Numbered from the stretch's first letter, positions 11,406 to 22,508 are shown. The stretch is DNA of 64,000 bases from Cladocopium goreaui (GCA_947184155.2 CAMXCT020001147.1:65001-129000); one strand, 5' to 3'. Made by a program: numbers and translations. The notes: generated by a model not told the origin, from the letters alone.

Positions 11406-11739
11406 GTATATATTTGATTTCTCCATGTGGGGGTATCCCAATTTATTGCATTTTTTTGAGAATTTTTGGACGAATGATGACACATCCATGGAGAAATTAT
11501 TCATAGAGAAATTGGGTGTGGGTTATACTTGGGGTAGACAATGCATGGCCCGTTTTACTATTTAACTATCTATTCTAGTGGGTCTACAAATGTGAGCCAT
11601 TCCTATGCGGGAGTCCCTATTTTCACTGACATTTGGTCCTGGAAACCCCAAGCTGGATCCAATTCTTAAGAAACTCATGACCTAAATGCGGGCAAACATG
11701 AGCAAAGATGTGCAAAGCCTGAGGTTCATGGAAACAACC

Positions 11740-12062
11740 ATCTTTTGGCAAAGAAAACCATCCATTGCAGCGTACCGTTTTTTTCGTTCCATGGGGTGGG
11801 AGATTTTGTTTCTTATCTCAACCCTAAAAGAAACCATCATTGTGGTGTGGTTACTTTTTTGTGGGTTGGTAGATGTTATATCTTATGCAAATCCTCAAAG
11901 AAACATACTTGTGGTCCTATGGTTAATTGTTCCGTGGGGGGCGGGAGGTTTTTATGTAAATCCTAAAAGCCATCCTAATTGCCGTAAGATTCATTGTTCC
12001 ACCGGGATTGGATATATAATATGTTCTGTAAATCCTGAAAGACGGTTTTCTTGCCAAACCGC
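11740..12062 (+). repeat. degenerate tandem repeat, about 70-bp unit, 4 copies
   Basis: Successive blocks begin AAAGAAAACCATCC, CCTAAAAGAAACCATC, CCTCAAAGAAACATAC, CCTAAAAGCCATCCTA and CCTGAAAGACGG. Each contains a GTTCC(A/G)(T/C)GGGG-type middle and a T/A-rich end. This keeps a 165-codon frame open (11686-12183) but repeat drift explains it better than coding. Confidence 0.6.
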
Positions 12063-12595
12063 AATGCAATGCTCATTTCGTCAACACAATAGATTCAATA
12101 TATTTGTTTTGTTTGAGGTCGTTAGATACTCATTGGTTTTTATGATATGCTGTTCGTGGGCAAACCACGGGGTCTGTGCGTAACTATACTTATATCTACT
12201 GGTACCTTTTCTACCCTAGTTAGCCTACTTAAAAGCCAACGGAAACCTATCGTTCAGGGGCCGCCACCGAAGATTTACCACATAAACCAATCCACAAATG
12301 TTTCGCCTTGCAAAATGACGCAGGTTTTGTCAGGTGTTGCTGCCTCACCTTACTTTGGAAGAAATCGTAGTGGCGCCTTGGTCCTTTTTTTATGGAAGAA
12401 AGGAACTTTATAATCTTGATATGATAGGATGCACAAAAGTGAGGAATTACAAATTACAACCCATATTTATACATATGATATCATATGATCATCATCGTAT
12501 GATATATACATATATATATATATGTAGCTATCATTGTAACATCCTCATTTCGGGTTGCACCAAATACGATGAACACCCATTCATTGCTGGTTAAA

Positions 12596-12697
12596 TCCTC
12601 TAAATTAAACATGGAATCCAAGACTCGGGCAATATTCAATAATTAAATCATCTTCGGGACTATGTGTTTCAGGTTCCATGTTAAATTTAGAGGGTGT
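12596..12697. mobile_element. hairpin element related to family A
   Basis: CCTCTAAATTAAACATGGAA at the left and TTCCATGTTAAATTTAGAGG at the right, a 20-bp inverted repeat enclosing about 60 bp. The terminus differs from ACCCTCTGG, so it is a subfamily or a separate family. Confidence 0.65.
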
Positions 12698-12739
12698 GAG
12701 CAACCCAGACAAGGATTTCATCCGGAGTAACATGAGGAT

Positions 12740-13053
12740 ATGACTAATTTAAACCAGCATTTTTTTGATTCAATCCAGCAAGCAAGGAATGTGACCCCAC
12801 CAAGGACCTTTCAAACATTTCGATTTCATCCAGCACCAAGGTTCACTTCCCCAAGCGCTGGATTTTGCCCAACACACATGTTGCCAAGCCAAGCCCAAGA
12901 AGTGGGTTTAATCAGTTTAATCCATCCATGTCCAAGAAATCCATACCGAAGTCTTCCCTGGCTGTTGAACTGGGAAAATCAGGCGACGGAGGGTATCTTG
13001 GAGTTGAGTGTCACAGAAGTAACTCAGTCAAGACCTACTGCTTGCAGCTTTTT
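12740..13053 (+). CDS. candidate exon(s), long open frame
   Basis: The 127-codon frame from ATG 12740 includes NLNQHFFDSIQQARNVTPP, APRFTSPSAGFCPTHML and NWENQATEGILELSVTEV. A second frame carries KKSIPKSSLAVELGKSGDGG. CTTGCAG at about 13046 could be an acceptor for what follows. Function unknown. Confidence 0.35.
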
Positions 13054-13189
13054 CATGTATGTATGTATACGTACAGTATATTATAAAAGTTTCCTACATA
13101 CAGTATTTCCTCAGTCATTTTAGTTCAGTCATGAGACCCAGTACACCATTTCTCCCCGCTCCAGTCTCCAGTCATAGAATTCGAAGTTT

Positions 13190-13396
13190 ATCGCTGGAGC
13201 TGCCATGGGTCCATGGGTGGAGCTGCGTTTTTTCGGTGAGGCCATGATTTCTATCACGGCACCGAGGGCTTCAGTTTGGTCTTCAGATCTGCTTGGCGCG
13301 CACAGGCAGCCCTTCAAAAGCGGGGATATAACCACAAAAATTGCGTTGTTTGATCTGGAGAAAGGGGGGATCTCTGTAAGAATCAACTACAATTAG
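13190..13396 (+). CDS. coding-like island, strand ambiguous
   Basis: The plus frame gives ISITAPRASVWSSDLLGAH and SGDITTKIALFDLEKGG. The minus frame gives SEDQTEALGAVIEIMASPKK. Both are open, and I cannot decide without codon statistics. Confidence 0.3.
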   Translation: MAGAAMGPWVELRFFGEAMISITAPRASVWSSDLLGAHRQPFKSGDITTKIALFDLEKGGISVRINYN

Positions 13397-13869
13397 GGTA
13401 ACGGGTAGTTCAATATAATTTTATAACCTTTTGCCTGAAACCGGCGATATACCGGAACCCGGTATCATACCCTACTAACACTATAATGCAGGGTGTGTAG
13501 GATTAGCAATGAACAGCAACTCATTTTTTTTCTTCAATCTACTGAGATACTTTGCGTGTCTAGGTATTCTGGAAAAACACACATTTGTAAACTAGCTGGA
13601 CATTTAAGTGCCCATAGAAATGGGTACAATACCAATACATGGGTTAATGCTCTAGATAGGAAGAACAGATGACACCCTAGACATTATATTAACTTATGTG
13701 AGGTTAAAGATCATTTTAAACATCCCAAAAAAATGTTCTATCCATATGGTGGGTCTAAAGGAAACACACGCTTGATACAACGACAACCTCCTGCTTACAC
13801 ATTGATTTGGGAGGTACCATGTTTGCTAAATCTTCGTTTTCCGCACCTATGCAATCAACAAGTGTTGAT

Positions 13870-14180
13870 TAATCTGAAGCTAAAATCTTCATTTTTTGTG
13901 GCAGCCACATGTTGCAATCGTAGTTTCCTGCAATTTGTTTCTTCTCATGGCTTAGGTTTTCCATGGGTTTCCCTTGTGTGTGGTTCTGCGGCACGTCGGG
14001 GTCAAACAACCGCAACTTGTTGCTGGATACGCCGCTGAATGCAGGTGGAACAGCAGTTTCCCTATTTCCAGCATCTCTTTTCACAGACTTTGCATCCGGA
14101 ATGCAACTGTACCTCGGATGGTGAGCTGGGGGAAGCAGGTACGGGATTGCCGGAGTGGCTACAGTTTTCCTGGCGTCTGA
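13870..14180 (+). CDS. coding-like island, strand ambiguous
   Basis: Plus: after TTTTCACAG (about 14088) the frame reads LHPECNCTSDGELGEAG, then TGLPEWLQFSWRLK. Minus: TAVPPAFSGVSSNKLRLFD then PDVPQNHTQGKP over 13965-14060. Both look protein-like and could be separate exons. Confidence 0.35.
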
Positions 14181-14545
14181 AGATGGGGATACCCTATAAA
14201 TTCGCCAATTTCAATGGCCCAAATGGTGACGAACCAGGGGATTTGGGGGTCAGTGACCGTCGCCTATAAAATGGTGAGCAATGATGCATGACAGAGGGCT
14301 GATTTACACTTGAGTTTCCGACACATTTCTACCTGTAGGGTATGGTTTGCTTTTCTGGAGTCCGAATGATATTTATGCACTCCCTCTGGACTCCCTCTGA
14401 ATGATCGATGGATTCCTTACAGATCATCAGCGCAACTATGCGCAACTCCTGTTATTCTATATTGTTCCTGGTTATGCAAATATATGTAGTTATATATGTA
14501 TATCCTATTCTCAGACCAACCTCACATATCCGTGCCTGGACCGGT

Positions 14546-14690
14546 GTCCAATTGTCGTTGTGGCGTTCGCCGGTCTGACCAGGTTTCTACCTTACGGTCC
14601 TGTTTGCGCGCCGCGATGGTCAAAGATATCATACCGACGTTGCATGTCAGAATTCGGGGTGCGGTGGAAATCCGAATGTTCATCATATGT
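14546..14690 (+). CDS. weak exon candidate
   Basis: Frame SDQVSTLRSCLRAAMVKDII then PTLHVRIRGAVEIRM, GC-rich, no clear donor. It ends at a family A element. Confidence 0.3.
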
Positions 14691-14698
14691 AGTTTATA

Positions 14699-14807
14699 CC
14701 CTCTGGTTATTTAACATAGCCATGGTATAGATGGCCCATTTATAGATGGTTTACCTATGAAAAATGGTGTTTTTCCATGGCAAACTGTTAGTCATAACCA
14801 GATGGTA
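14699..14807. mobile_element. family A, subfamily with GGTTATTTAACATAGCC arms
   Basis: TACCCTCTGGTTATTTAACA left end, ACCAGATGGTA right end. Shares the GTATAGATGGCCCATTTA interior with copies at 24661 and 25507. Confidence 0.75.
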
Positions 14808-14981
14808 TCTGCTTTATATCTGCTTTATATGTGGGTTATATGTTGTTGATTGGTCACATCATGTCACATCCCAGTTCCACAGCGACAACAAAAGGCTGGG
14901 ACGACCTTAGGCCTGGTAAACCATGCTGAATGGTTGGTGAATGGTTGGGTAATTCTTTCTGTAGCCTTTTTGATAGAGGAA

Positions 14982-15085
14982 TACCCTCTGGTAATTTAAC
15001 ATAGCCATGGAAAATCACCATTTTTGATGGGAAAATCCACTATAGATGGCCATTTTCAATAGCTATGTTAAATTACCAGAGGGTA
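14982..15085. mobile_element. family A hairpin MITE
   Basis: Near-perfect inverted repeat: TACCCTCTGGTAATTTAACA left end, TTAAATTACCAGAGGGTA right end, TA flanks. Only about 180 bp from the previous copy. Confidence 0.9.
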
Positions 15086-15556
15086 TCTTAATCATAGTCT
15101 CTGTATTCGTGATGTTAGTCATATGTGATCAGTTGGATTATAGGAAATTTATAGGAAAGTCTACAGTAAGACATATCACCCATTTTGATGAATCTTATTG
15201 TGTACTTACATCCCACCATCACTTCATTTACCTTAACTTTCAAATCTCTCGGTTGTGGGTGGCATGGAAAATGTTTGCTGGGGAAACCTGTGTTGGTTTT
15301 GTTTTGCCTCTTCCTATTTCCGGTGAAATACGTTGGGTTGCAAAATGTTGCAAACACGTTTTGGTCACAACTTTGCAAACGTATTTCAAATTATTATGTT
15401 TTATTAATGTGCTTAAACCGAGAACAAACCACCCATTTGGGAATGGTTTACACCAACTATTTATGGTGATTTTGGGCATGGTTTATTATTGTTTTACCCA
15501 CATTATACAGTTTGCAACCTTCTCCCGAGTGTCGCCTAGTGTTGCAGTTATTATTT

Positions 15557-15667
15557 GGGGGCTTCCATCAATGGGGGTACCCCCCATAGCTGGATGGTTT
15601 ATTTCATGGAAAAAAACCCCATTAAAATGGATGATGACTGGGGGTACCCCCATTTTAGGAAACCTCC
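15557..15667. mobile_element. family C inverted-repeat element
   Basis: Left GGGGGCTTCCATCAATGGGG plus GTACCCC, right GGGGGTACCCCCATTTTAGG plus AAACCTCC. Interior GGATGGTTTATTTCATGG and AATGGATGATGACTGG are shared by all C copies. Confidence 0.85.
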
Positions 15668-15790
15668 ACTTAGTTCATTTTATGGCACAGTTCTCCATTG
15701 CTCGATGAGCTGCTTAGTCATCCCAAAATTTCTCGAGTAGATGACTCCCCATGATCAATGTCTAGCCAGTGACAGGAGGTAAGTAGCTAT

Positions 15791-15849
15791 GGGTATCCAA
15801 TGGTATCCAATGGTATCCAATGGTATCCAATGGTATCCAATGGTATCCC
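15791..15849 (+). repeat. (GGTATCCAAT)6 minisatellite
   Basis: A 10-bp unit repeated about six times with almost no divergence. Confidence 0.95.
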
Positions 15850-16170
15850 TAAATGGGACGCCAAGTAGCTACTAATTGTCTCCCCAAATAATCAAGTATG
15901 CTCGAATTCCCCATTTTTGATCCAGTTATGGCCCTAAAAACCAGTCATGGGTCAGTTATAACACCATTGAATGATAAGTCCATTTAGAACTCGTTAGAAT
16001 TGGTAAAGGGCTGTAACTATTTCATGGTTGCCATTTACTATTCATTCCTACCAGGTTACCAGGCACCTACTACAGTTGACTACATTTTCCTATAGTAAAT
16101 TCCTCATTTTCATTACTATATCATGGATGCGAAAATCTTCTCCCCGAGACTTGGAGTTTTTCAACTCCAG

Positions 16171-16283
16171 GACTTCTTTGAGAGCTATGGACGGAAAGCG
16201 CCCCGTCCCAGCGATCTTGTCTCTGTGGTGTACTGTACGCCTGAGGTGCCCGATGCACATGGGGGAAGCAGAGCATGGAGCTG
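16171..16283 (+). CDS. well-supported internal exon, unknown protein
   Basis: TTTTCAACTCCAG|G acceptor. Frame DFFESYGRKAPRPSDLVSVV then YCTPEVPDAHGGSRAW. CTG|GTGATT donor. The protein is not recognised. Both splice borders fit the AG|G .. G|GT pattern, and AT-rich introns flank it. Confidence 0.55.
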
Positions 16284-16784
16284 GTGATTTTCGTGTTTTC
16301 AACAGATGGGATTTTTGGGGAAAACCTTGGGATTTGACGCAAAACCAGTGGGATGATCTGGGATTTCGAATTCGAAAACTGCGAACACTTTGGGATTTCC
16401 AAACAGATTCGTGTGGCTTAGCCACAACACATGTAGACTTAACCCATGAGGATCTGGTGGTCGATCACCGCTTGAAACCTGAATTGCCACCGAAAAAATT
16501 GCCATTGCTTTTTTAGGAAGGGGTAAGATCAACATCTTTCGTTGTTTCTTCAACTTCTAGTAAAGGGTTTGCTTGAATGAAGCCCAGTTTTTTTTGGGGG
16601 GTTGCAAACTACCTCAGCCATATTTATATATACAGATTCCAGCCTTTTGCTTGTCAATGCCCAGTTTTTGTGGGTCAATTCATGGGGTCCGAAAAAGTGA
16701 GACTCGAAATGACCGGTGAAGTGGGCCAAATCTGAGGTTGTCGATTTCGAGCCAAAGCCCCAAATAGATAGACAACTTTGAGGT

Positions 16785-16888
16785 TACCCTCTGGTAAACT
16801 AACATAGCTATGGAAAATCACCATTTTTAATGGGAAAACTCACTATAAATGGCCATTTTCAATAGCTATGTTAAATTACCAGAGGGTA
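16785..16888. mobile_element. family A hairpin MITE
   Basis: TACCCTCTGGTAAACTAACA left end, TTAAATTACCAGAGGGTA right end, about 40-nt arms. Confidence 0.9.
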
Positions 16889-17165
16889 TCAGGTGAACAT
16901 CATCATTTCATATCATTTCTCTATTTTACTGTACAGAAAACCCACAGGCGCCACTGAGATGAAGGTATGTCTATTTCTTTAATGGTTACTACCCGACGCA
17001 CATAAGAAGATCTTGTATAGTTCCATATGAGTTCAATGATTGCCCAAGCTCAGTTGGCTAATTTGAACTAGTTCTCCCCAAGTTCAGCAATTCAAGCTTA
17101 GATTTCCACAACATATTTATTTCCTTCATATTCAGCCTCAACCAATCCATTGTTCATTGCCTCAG

Positions 17166-17370
17166 CCGATTCTAATGGATCAAATCCTGTCCAGTGATCC
17201 CAAAAAGCTCCAGGCCATTGAGGGTGGCGAGTTGCTGCTTCTGAATGTGGATGCATCTTCCCCTCCCATCCACCGTGGACGTGAACCACCCGAGACGGCA
17301 CGCAAGCAGAGCGGGGATTTTTGGGTGATGGCAACGGCGGATTTTGAAGCACTGGCTTGTTTACACTCTG
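17166..17370 (+). CDS. strong exon candidate ending at a family A element
   Basis: After TTGCCTCAG, 68 open codons: PILMDQILSSDPKKLQAIEG, GELLLLNVDASSPPIHRGRE, TARKQSGDFWVMATADFE, ALACLHS. The stretch reaches CTCTG|GTGAAC, the left terminus of the hairpin element at 17362. Not recognised. If the element supplied both splice sites, the frame after its right CAG would hit a stop, so the true acceptor may lie further downstream. Confidence 0.55.
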
Positions 17371-17472
17371 GTGAACTTACAAAAAGCTATGGAAAATCCA
17401 CCATGCTATTAATGGGAAAATCCACTATTTCTATGGCCATTTTCAATTGCTATGTTAGTTCACCAGAGGGTA
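17362..17472. mobile_element. family A hairpin MITE inside or beside an exon
   Basis: TACACTCTGGTGAAC left end, TTAGTTCACCAGAGGGTA right end. The coding-like frame of 17166-17370 abuts its GT. Confidence 0.85.
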
Positions 17473-18560
17473 GTTGATTTTAGAATATTTTGGGTGATTT
17501 TACTTTGGTCGTTTATTTCATATTATCCCAGCCATCCATTTGAAGTAGCATCATCCAGCCCAGCATCCAACGTTTATGGGTCACCAATCCATGAAGAGCA
17601 ATCGGGCGCTGGAACGCCAGGCGTTTATGGTGGGTATTTGATCTTGACCGGCTGGGTTTTTGCCTTTTGAATCCTTTTGAGGGATGACAGGACGAGCATT
17701 GGCTGTACAGTTTTTGAACCACAATGATTTTTTTTTGGATGGGTAGTAAAAAACCACCAAGGGATTAAAGTGTTTCTTGTTGCAATCCCATTGGATTAAT
17801 ATTATATTATCATATCATTTTTATCATAATCCAATATATACAGTATATATATATATTGATATTGATTATAATATCATTTTTATCATCAGATGCATACTTT
17901 TGAAGCCACCAGCCGCCAAAGACATAGTTCGGCAAGGATTTCTTGGGGGTATTTTTTCAAGGTCTTGGAGGTGATGTGGCCATGGCGGCCATGGGTCAAA
18001 CTCCGATCAGAAAATTTTGGTTCAGACCATAATGTCTGGGATTTATGGATGTTTTGTTCCCCTGCAGATATGGTAACAGATGACATTTCAAGGTATTTCA
18101 AAGAGTGCTTGTTGTTTGAACAATCAATTCTACTGGTGAACTCTTGTTGATTGCAATCACAATTGTCTGGTTGGTTTAGCGGAACATGATGATTACTCGT
18201 TTACCCAGTTACATCTGTTTAAAAAAAAAGAACTATAGAGATCCTAGCAACTATCAACCTCCACAACTGGGCACCATTTTGTTTTGCTGGTTGATTCCCC
18301 AATTGATGTGGCTTGAACTCCACATTTTACCGGTTACATCCAGATCTTTGTTCATGAAAACCCCGGCTTTTACTTCTCAATGATGTTGTAATTTGTTGTA
18401 AATCCCCACATATTGATACATATTGCACTTGTTATGATAGTCATTCTCATTTCCATTCATTTCACCTATTGAGAATTGCACCTATTGATATTCATTTCCA
18501 TTTCTCATATGGGTCACTGATTCACCTATTGTAGTGGCAACAAAATCCACCGCGTTGATT
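17473..18560. other. weak exon candidates only
   Basis: Open patches at about 17540-17640 (EVASSSPASNVYGSPIHEE) and 17886-17970 (LKPPAAKDIVRQGFLGG after ATCATCAG) are possible exons without a clear border pair. The remainder shows nothing. Confidence 0.3.
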
Positions 18561-18564
18561 TCAG

Positions 18565-18713
18565 CAGATCCTGGCGCAGCTGGCGCCCAGCTGTGGCCGC
18601 CTGGTGCACTTCGACGGCCGGCTGCTGCACGGCGTAGCGCCCTGGAGACCGGCGCAGAATGGCGATGCGCACGGCGTAGCGCAACGGGTGAGCGTCGTGC
18701 AGCGAGGCGGCAG
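18565..18713 (+). CDS. exon of a 2-oxoglutarate/Fe(II) oxygenase-like domain
   Basis: GATTTCAG acceptor, GGCAG|GTGAAA donor, about 70% GC. The frame reads QILAQLAPSCGRLVHFDGRL, LHGVAPWRPAQNGDAHG, VAQRVSVVQRGG. The pattern G-R-L-V-x-F-D-G-R-x-L-H-G-V-x-P ... R-x-S is the C-terminal half of the double-stranded beta-helix core: the last metal-binding His (in LHGV) followed by the 2OG-binding Arg and Ser (RVS). The H-x-D half would be in an upstream exon. The family hydroxylates proteins or small molecules; the substrate cannot be inferred. Confidence 0.55.
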
Positions 18714-18978
18714 GTGAAAATCCATGAAAATCACGGGAGATTCGATGTGAGGGGTCTGAATGTATCTGGATATGTCTGGATATATGTTTGGTAGTGAAAA
18801 AAGCTAGTTTCTGAAAATGTTCAACCATAGTTGTTTGGGATGATGTCAGCATTTTTTTCGGGAACTTTCTGAAGGGTTTGCCTGGAATATTCATCTATAA
18901 ATATAGGGCTTAACCAATCAACAATGGATACATAGGGGATGCACTGCTGGGATATTTCATGGGTCTATGATATATTTC

Positions 18979-19114
18979 ATGTCAAGCCTGGATTAATAAA
19001 CCCCTAATTAGATTGTTTAATTGGGGGGTACCATAAAAAAGTATTGGATTGTGACTATTGGAGGAGTGCCCCCCTAATTAATAAACCATGGTTTATTAAT
19101 CCGGGGTTGACATT
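18979..19114. mobile_element. family D inverted-repeat element, copy 2
   Basis: ATGTCAAGCCTGGATTAATA left end and ATTAATCCGGGGTTGACAT right end. The same internal TTTAATTGGGGGGTACC / GTGCCCCCCTAATTAATAAA pairing as 2741-2870. Confidence 0.8.
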
Positions 19115-20015
19115 ATGTTGAGGTTGGTGGTATCACATTTTTTTTCATCGAACATAGAACTGGGATGACGATCCCGATGATCCTAATCCGATAATAGATA
19201 TTCAACTTATTCCACCAGGCTGGATGATGAAACATCATGAAGCATCTAAACCAACAATGACCTCACAACCACCAGGGTGAACCAGCCCAACAAGGTGTTT
19301 GTGTTTGTGTTTTTTTTTTTTTCCAATCTTGGAGTTATAGTAACTTGTCCAGAAATATGAAGATTTAGTTCAAGCGAAAGCAGCATAATGGGGTCAAAGC
19401 AAAAATGGGGGGTTTCACCAGCAAAACCTGCAATTAACGCTATAAATCATCTGGTGGTTTGTTGATGTTGGTGCGATTCAACTGAAGTTGGTGAATTCGT
19501 GCTTTTGGTTTGGGCCTTTTCCAGAATTTTTTGACTCAGACCTTAGAAACCGTTGCCGTTGCGGTTGCGGTTGATGTTCCAAGGGGATTCAGGGGACGAT
19601 GATCCCACTTGAATCATGCCTGGTTTGACACCAGCAAAGTAAATGGGCTTGGACATAGCCCTGGGGAACCAAGACACAGGCAATAAAACACCACTTAAAA
19701 TCTTGCACAATCTCCACAAGAAAGAGATAACAATCAGTAGCTTCATGTTCCGCTTATAATCAAATGCAAAGAACTTTCCCTCTGGTAAACTAACATAGCT
19801 GTAGAAATCATCATGTTTAATAGCTAGGGAAGTCATCAATGGGCCGTGGCTTCCGTAGGGACTGATCAACACAATTTGCCCATCTAGCTGGGTAGCTTTT
19901 GATGCAAGGCACAGCTTGGAGCTGTTTACGGCGGGGATCATCATTGTAAGTGAACCCCAGTTGTTACATTGTGTGTTCCAGAAACACTAGGTAATGCTTC
20001 ACCCCAAGTTGTTTT
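19115..20015. other. mostly non-coding; half family A element near 19778
   Basis: A minus frame at about 19545-19655 (SKPIYFAGVKPGMIQVGSS) is a weak exon candidate. CCCTCTGGTAAACTAACATA at 19778-19798 is a left family A end without a matching right end. Confidence 0.35.
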
Positions 20016-20091
20016 TTGCTCAATCCTCACATGGATCATGTTTTGAACATCCCTTGGGGGCACACGACGATCTAACCTGAGGATTGAGCAA
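20016..20091. repeat. short hairpin, 14-bp arms
   Basis: TTGCTCAATCCTCA and TGAGGATTGAGCAA flank 48 bp. The right arm overlaps the start of an exon candidate. May be a very small mobile element. Confidence 0.7.
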
Positions 20092-20193
20092 GCGAAGCTC
20101 TCGCGGATCATCGAACCTTTGCTACCAGAGTTTTTCCGCTGTGCCAACAGTGGACCATTTGGACATATTCGGACCATTAAAAACCACTCTTAA
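20082..20193 (+). CDS. candidate exon
   Basis: CTGAG|G acceptor. Frame IEQAKLSRIIEPLLPEFFRC then ANSGPFGHIRTIKNHS-stop (TAA 20191-20193). The minus strand is also open over the same stretch, but the plus frame is more protein-like. Unknown. Confidence 0.45.
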
Positions 20194-20416
20194 TTTGACA
20201 TTGCTTGGCCACATTGTCATGATATGTCATGATCTTGGCTCTTAAACGAGATCTTATATGGGGATGGGTCAAAACCTTGTACCCCTGGTGAACCTCAAAA
20301 TAGCTGGTAAATGGATGTTCATCCCCCTAAAAATGGTATTAATAGGTATTGATCCATAGCCATATGATCTTATGTAGTTGTATTTGGCAATGGATCAGAA
20401 TCCTGGTGCTTTTCAG

Positions 20417-20466
20417 GCCCGCCGGGTGCCGAGCTTCAGCGTCTTTTGTCAGCGGCGTCATCGTGA
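20417..20466 (+). CDS. candidate terminal exon
   Basis: GTGCTTTTCAG|G acceptor. Frame PPGAELQRLLSAASS-stop. In an overlapping frame the same bases read VPSFSVFCQRRH, loosely like the D-A-x-F-C-R-x-C motif at 36680 and 39741, so the frame is uncertain. Confidence 0.4.
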
Positions 20467-20848
20467 AATCTCCCTGGCGGTTTGAGGTTGGATCCGTGTG
20501 AAAAGAGTCATGTGGCCATGAGTAAATTATTGAGCCCTGAAATGGACGGTTTTATTCGTGCCATACATGAATATTACATTACATAATTAACATTACAAAT
20601 TTTGTAGGTCTAGCGTTCCCATTGGTACCTCATTTTGCACAATGTGGGTAGAGTTTTTTGTGGCCCCGTGGAACGAGTGAAGACACTGAAATTATGGAAG
20701 AAGGGCTGCTGGACTGCTGGATGTCAATGAACTTTGAATGTGTGTAAGCCAGTATAAGCCAGTGTAAGCCTGAAGAATTGAACGATTCATTTGACATTTC
20801 ACAAATTTTGGAGTATTATGGAAGCAATGAACAGATGAACAGATCCAG

Positions 20849-21562
20849 TACTAAATCATGTACTAAATCATGTACTAAATCATGTACTAAATCATGTACT
20901 AAACCATGTACTAAATCATGTACTAAATCATGTACTAAATCATGTACTAAATCATGTACCAAATCATGTACTAAATCATGTACTAAATCATGTACTAAAT
21001 CATGTACTAAATCATGTACTAAATCATGTACTAAATCATGTACTAAATCATGTACTAAATCATGTACTAAATCATGTACTAAATCATGTACTAAATCATG
21101 TACTAAATCATGTACTAAATCATGTACTAATCATGTACTAAATCATGTACTAAAAATCATGTACTAAATCATGTACTAAAATCATGTACTAAATCATGTA
21201 CTAAATCATGTACTAAATCATGTACTAAATCATGTACTAAATCATGTACTAAATCATGTACTAAATCATGTTACTAGATGTACTAGATATGTACTAGATC
21301 ATGTACTAGATCATGTACTTAAATCATGTACTAAATCATGTACTATCTAAATCATGTACTAAATCATGTACTAAATCATGTACTAAAATCATGTACTAAA
21401 TCTACAAATCATGTACTAAATCTAAATCATGTACTAAATCATGTACTAAATCATGTACTAAATCATGTACTAAATCATGTACTAAATCATGTACTAAATC
21501 ATGTACTAAATCATGTACTAAATCATGTACTAAATCATGTACTAAATCATGTACTAAATCAT
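20849..21562 (+). repeat. 12-bp satellite (TACTAAATCATG)n, left block
   Basis: About 58 copies, very uniform to about 21120, then with 1-5-bp slips (for example GTTACTAGATGTACTAGAT near 21270). It encodes KSCT and NHVL repeats on plus and VHDL on minus only because 12 is divisible by 3. Confidence 0.97.
21554..21562 (+). repeat. left copy of the 9-bp direct repeat flanking the transposon
   Basis: CTAAATCAT directly before the element start CCCGTCGCGCCG. The same 9 bases follow the right end at 23329-23337. Without a duplication, the phase of the 12-bp satellite would predict GTACTAAAT on the right. Confidence 0.7.
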
Positions 21563-22019
21563 CCCGTCGCGCCGTTTTCCGTACGTGCGTTTTGCACAAT
21601 TTCATTATCATCAGGTCCACTTCAAGTGTATTTCGTTTGTATTTCGTGTGGGAAAAATGAAGTATTTTTGTGTAGCATGCACAAAATGATGTGGAATTTG
21701 GCTGGTGTTTTTGAAAAAAAACAAATTTCGCTTGTGTTTTCATCCAATTTTGTCCGAGAATTATGTGAAATTTAACATCGTTTGGAATAGGCTCTGCCCG
21801 CATAACATGTGTCATCGCATCAAAATGGGAAAGACAGAACGTGGCCTGCGTGGTATATTCATCATCATTTTTGTCCAAAAAATGTCGAAATCAGTGCGCA
21901 TTTAGAGTGGTTTTACTTTTTTTTTCCGTCTCGCTGTGGTGCCGTACAAGTTTTTTTTGAAAATGTTGTTTTCCCAATGACACCTATCAGAACACAGACT
22001 GCGCACTTTGTTTTCTTCT

Positions 22020-22490
22020 TCACTTTCGAAGCAAGTTGAGCTGGTGGATTGTCTTCGTGCGAATTAGAGTGGGGCGATTGATATACCTCCATTGGAACGC
22101 GCGCAAGTAAACCTCAATCAATTCTGATTGGCTTCCTAGCTGTTTTGGAATGAATGCTTTGCAGCCACTCCAAACTTGGTCAATTGTTCCGGTATGTACT
22201 TGAATGACCTCTCGTCCTCGTCTCAGTTCACCAGTAAACTGGCCAGCTGAATGGTTCACCACACCATGAAGAAGGTTCAAGGTTGAGGACATTCTTTTGT
22301 AGCAACGAGCACCATCAGTAAGAAGAACGGAGCGACGACGATCAGTTGTGGGAACAACAACTTCACAAGCTCCACTTTCTTCGATTATCCCCCAACTCTC
22401 CGGGGGAGGTTTTCCTCCACGTTTCACTCGGGCGTGGCCCAGATCCCACAGACAAAGCTTTCTAAGCGCCTGGAACGGAAGCGGTGACAT
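22020..22490 (-). pseudogene. ISXO2-like (IS1595/Merlin) transposase, N-terminally truncated
   Basis: A 156-codon frame with the ISXO2 DDE-domain signature: D59 in LLTDGARCYK, VNHSAGQF (H80), VHTGTIDQVWSGCK (D104, W107, K111) and YLRAFQWRYINR at residues 128-139. In the family the third catalytic residue lies in HTNxIExxW; here it is Asp instead of Glu. D16 (LWDLG) before VKRGG could be the first acidic residue. The zinc-binding N-terminal region is missing: upstream there is an in-frame stop and then the tandem array. Probably inactive, or one exon of a split gene. Confidence 0.8.
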
Positions 22491-22508
22491 CTTATGTGAA
22501 AAACCAAT

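Noticed and set aside
15046-15708. 220-codon ORF
   Set aside because: Starts inside a family A hairpin and runs through a family C element; the middle has no clear borders and other frames are equally open.
16028-16516. 162-codon plus ORF overlapping the exon at 16171
   Set aside because: Wrong frame relative to the better exon; composition less protein-like, no borders.
20778-21167. ORF of KSCT repeats, and VHDL repeats on the other strand
   Set aside because: Direct translation of the 12-bp satellite; the unit length is divisible by three.
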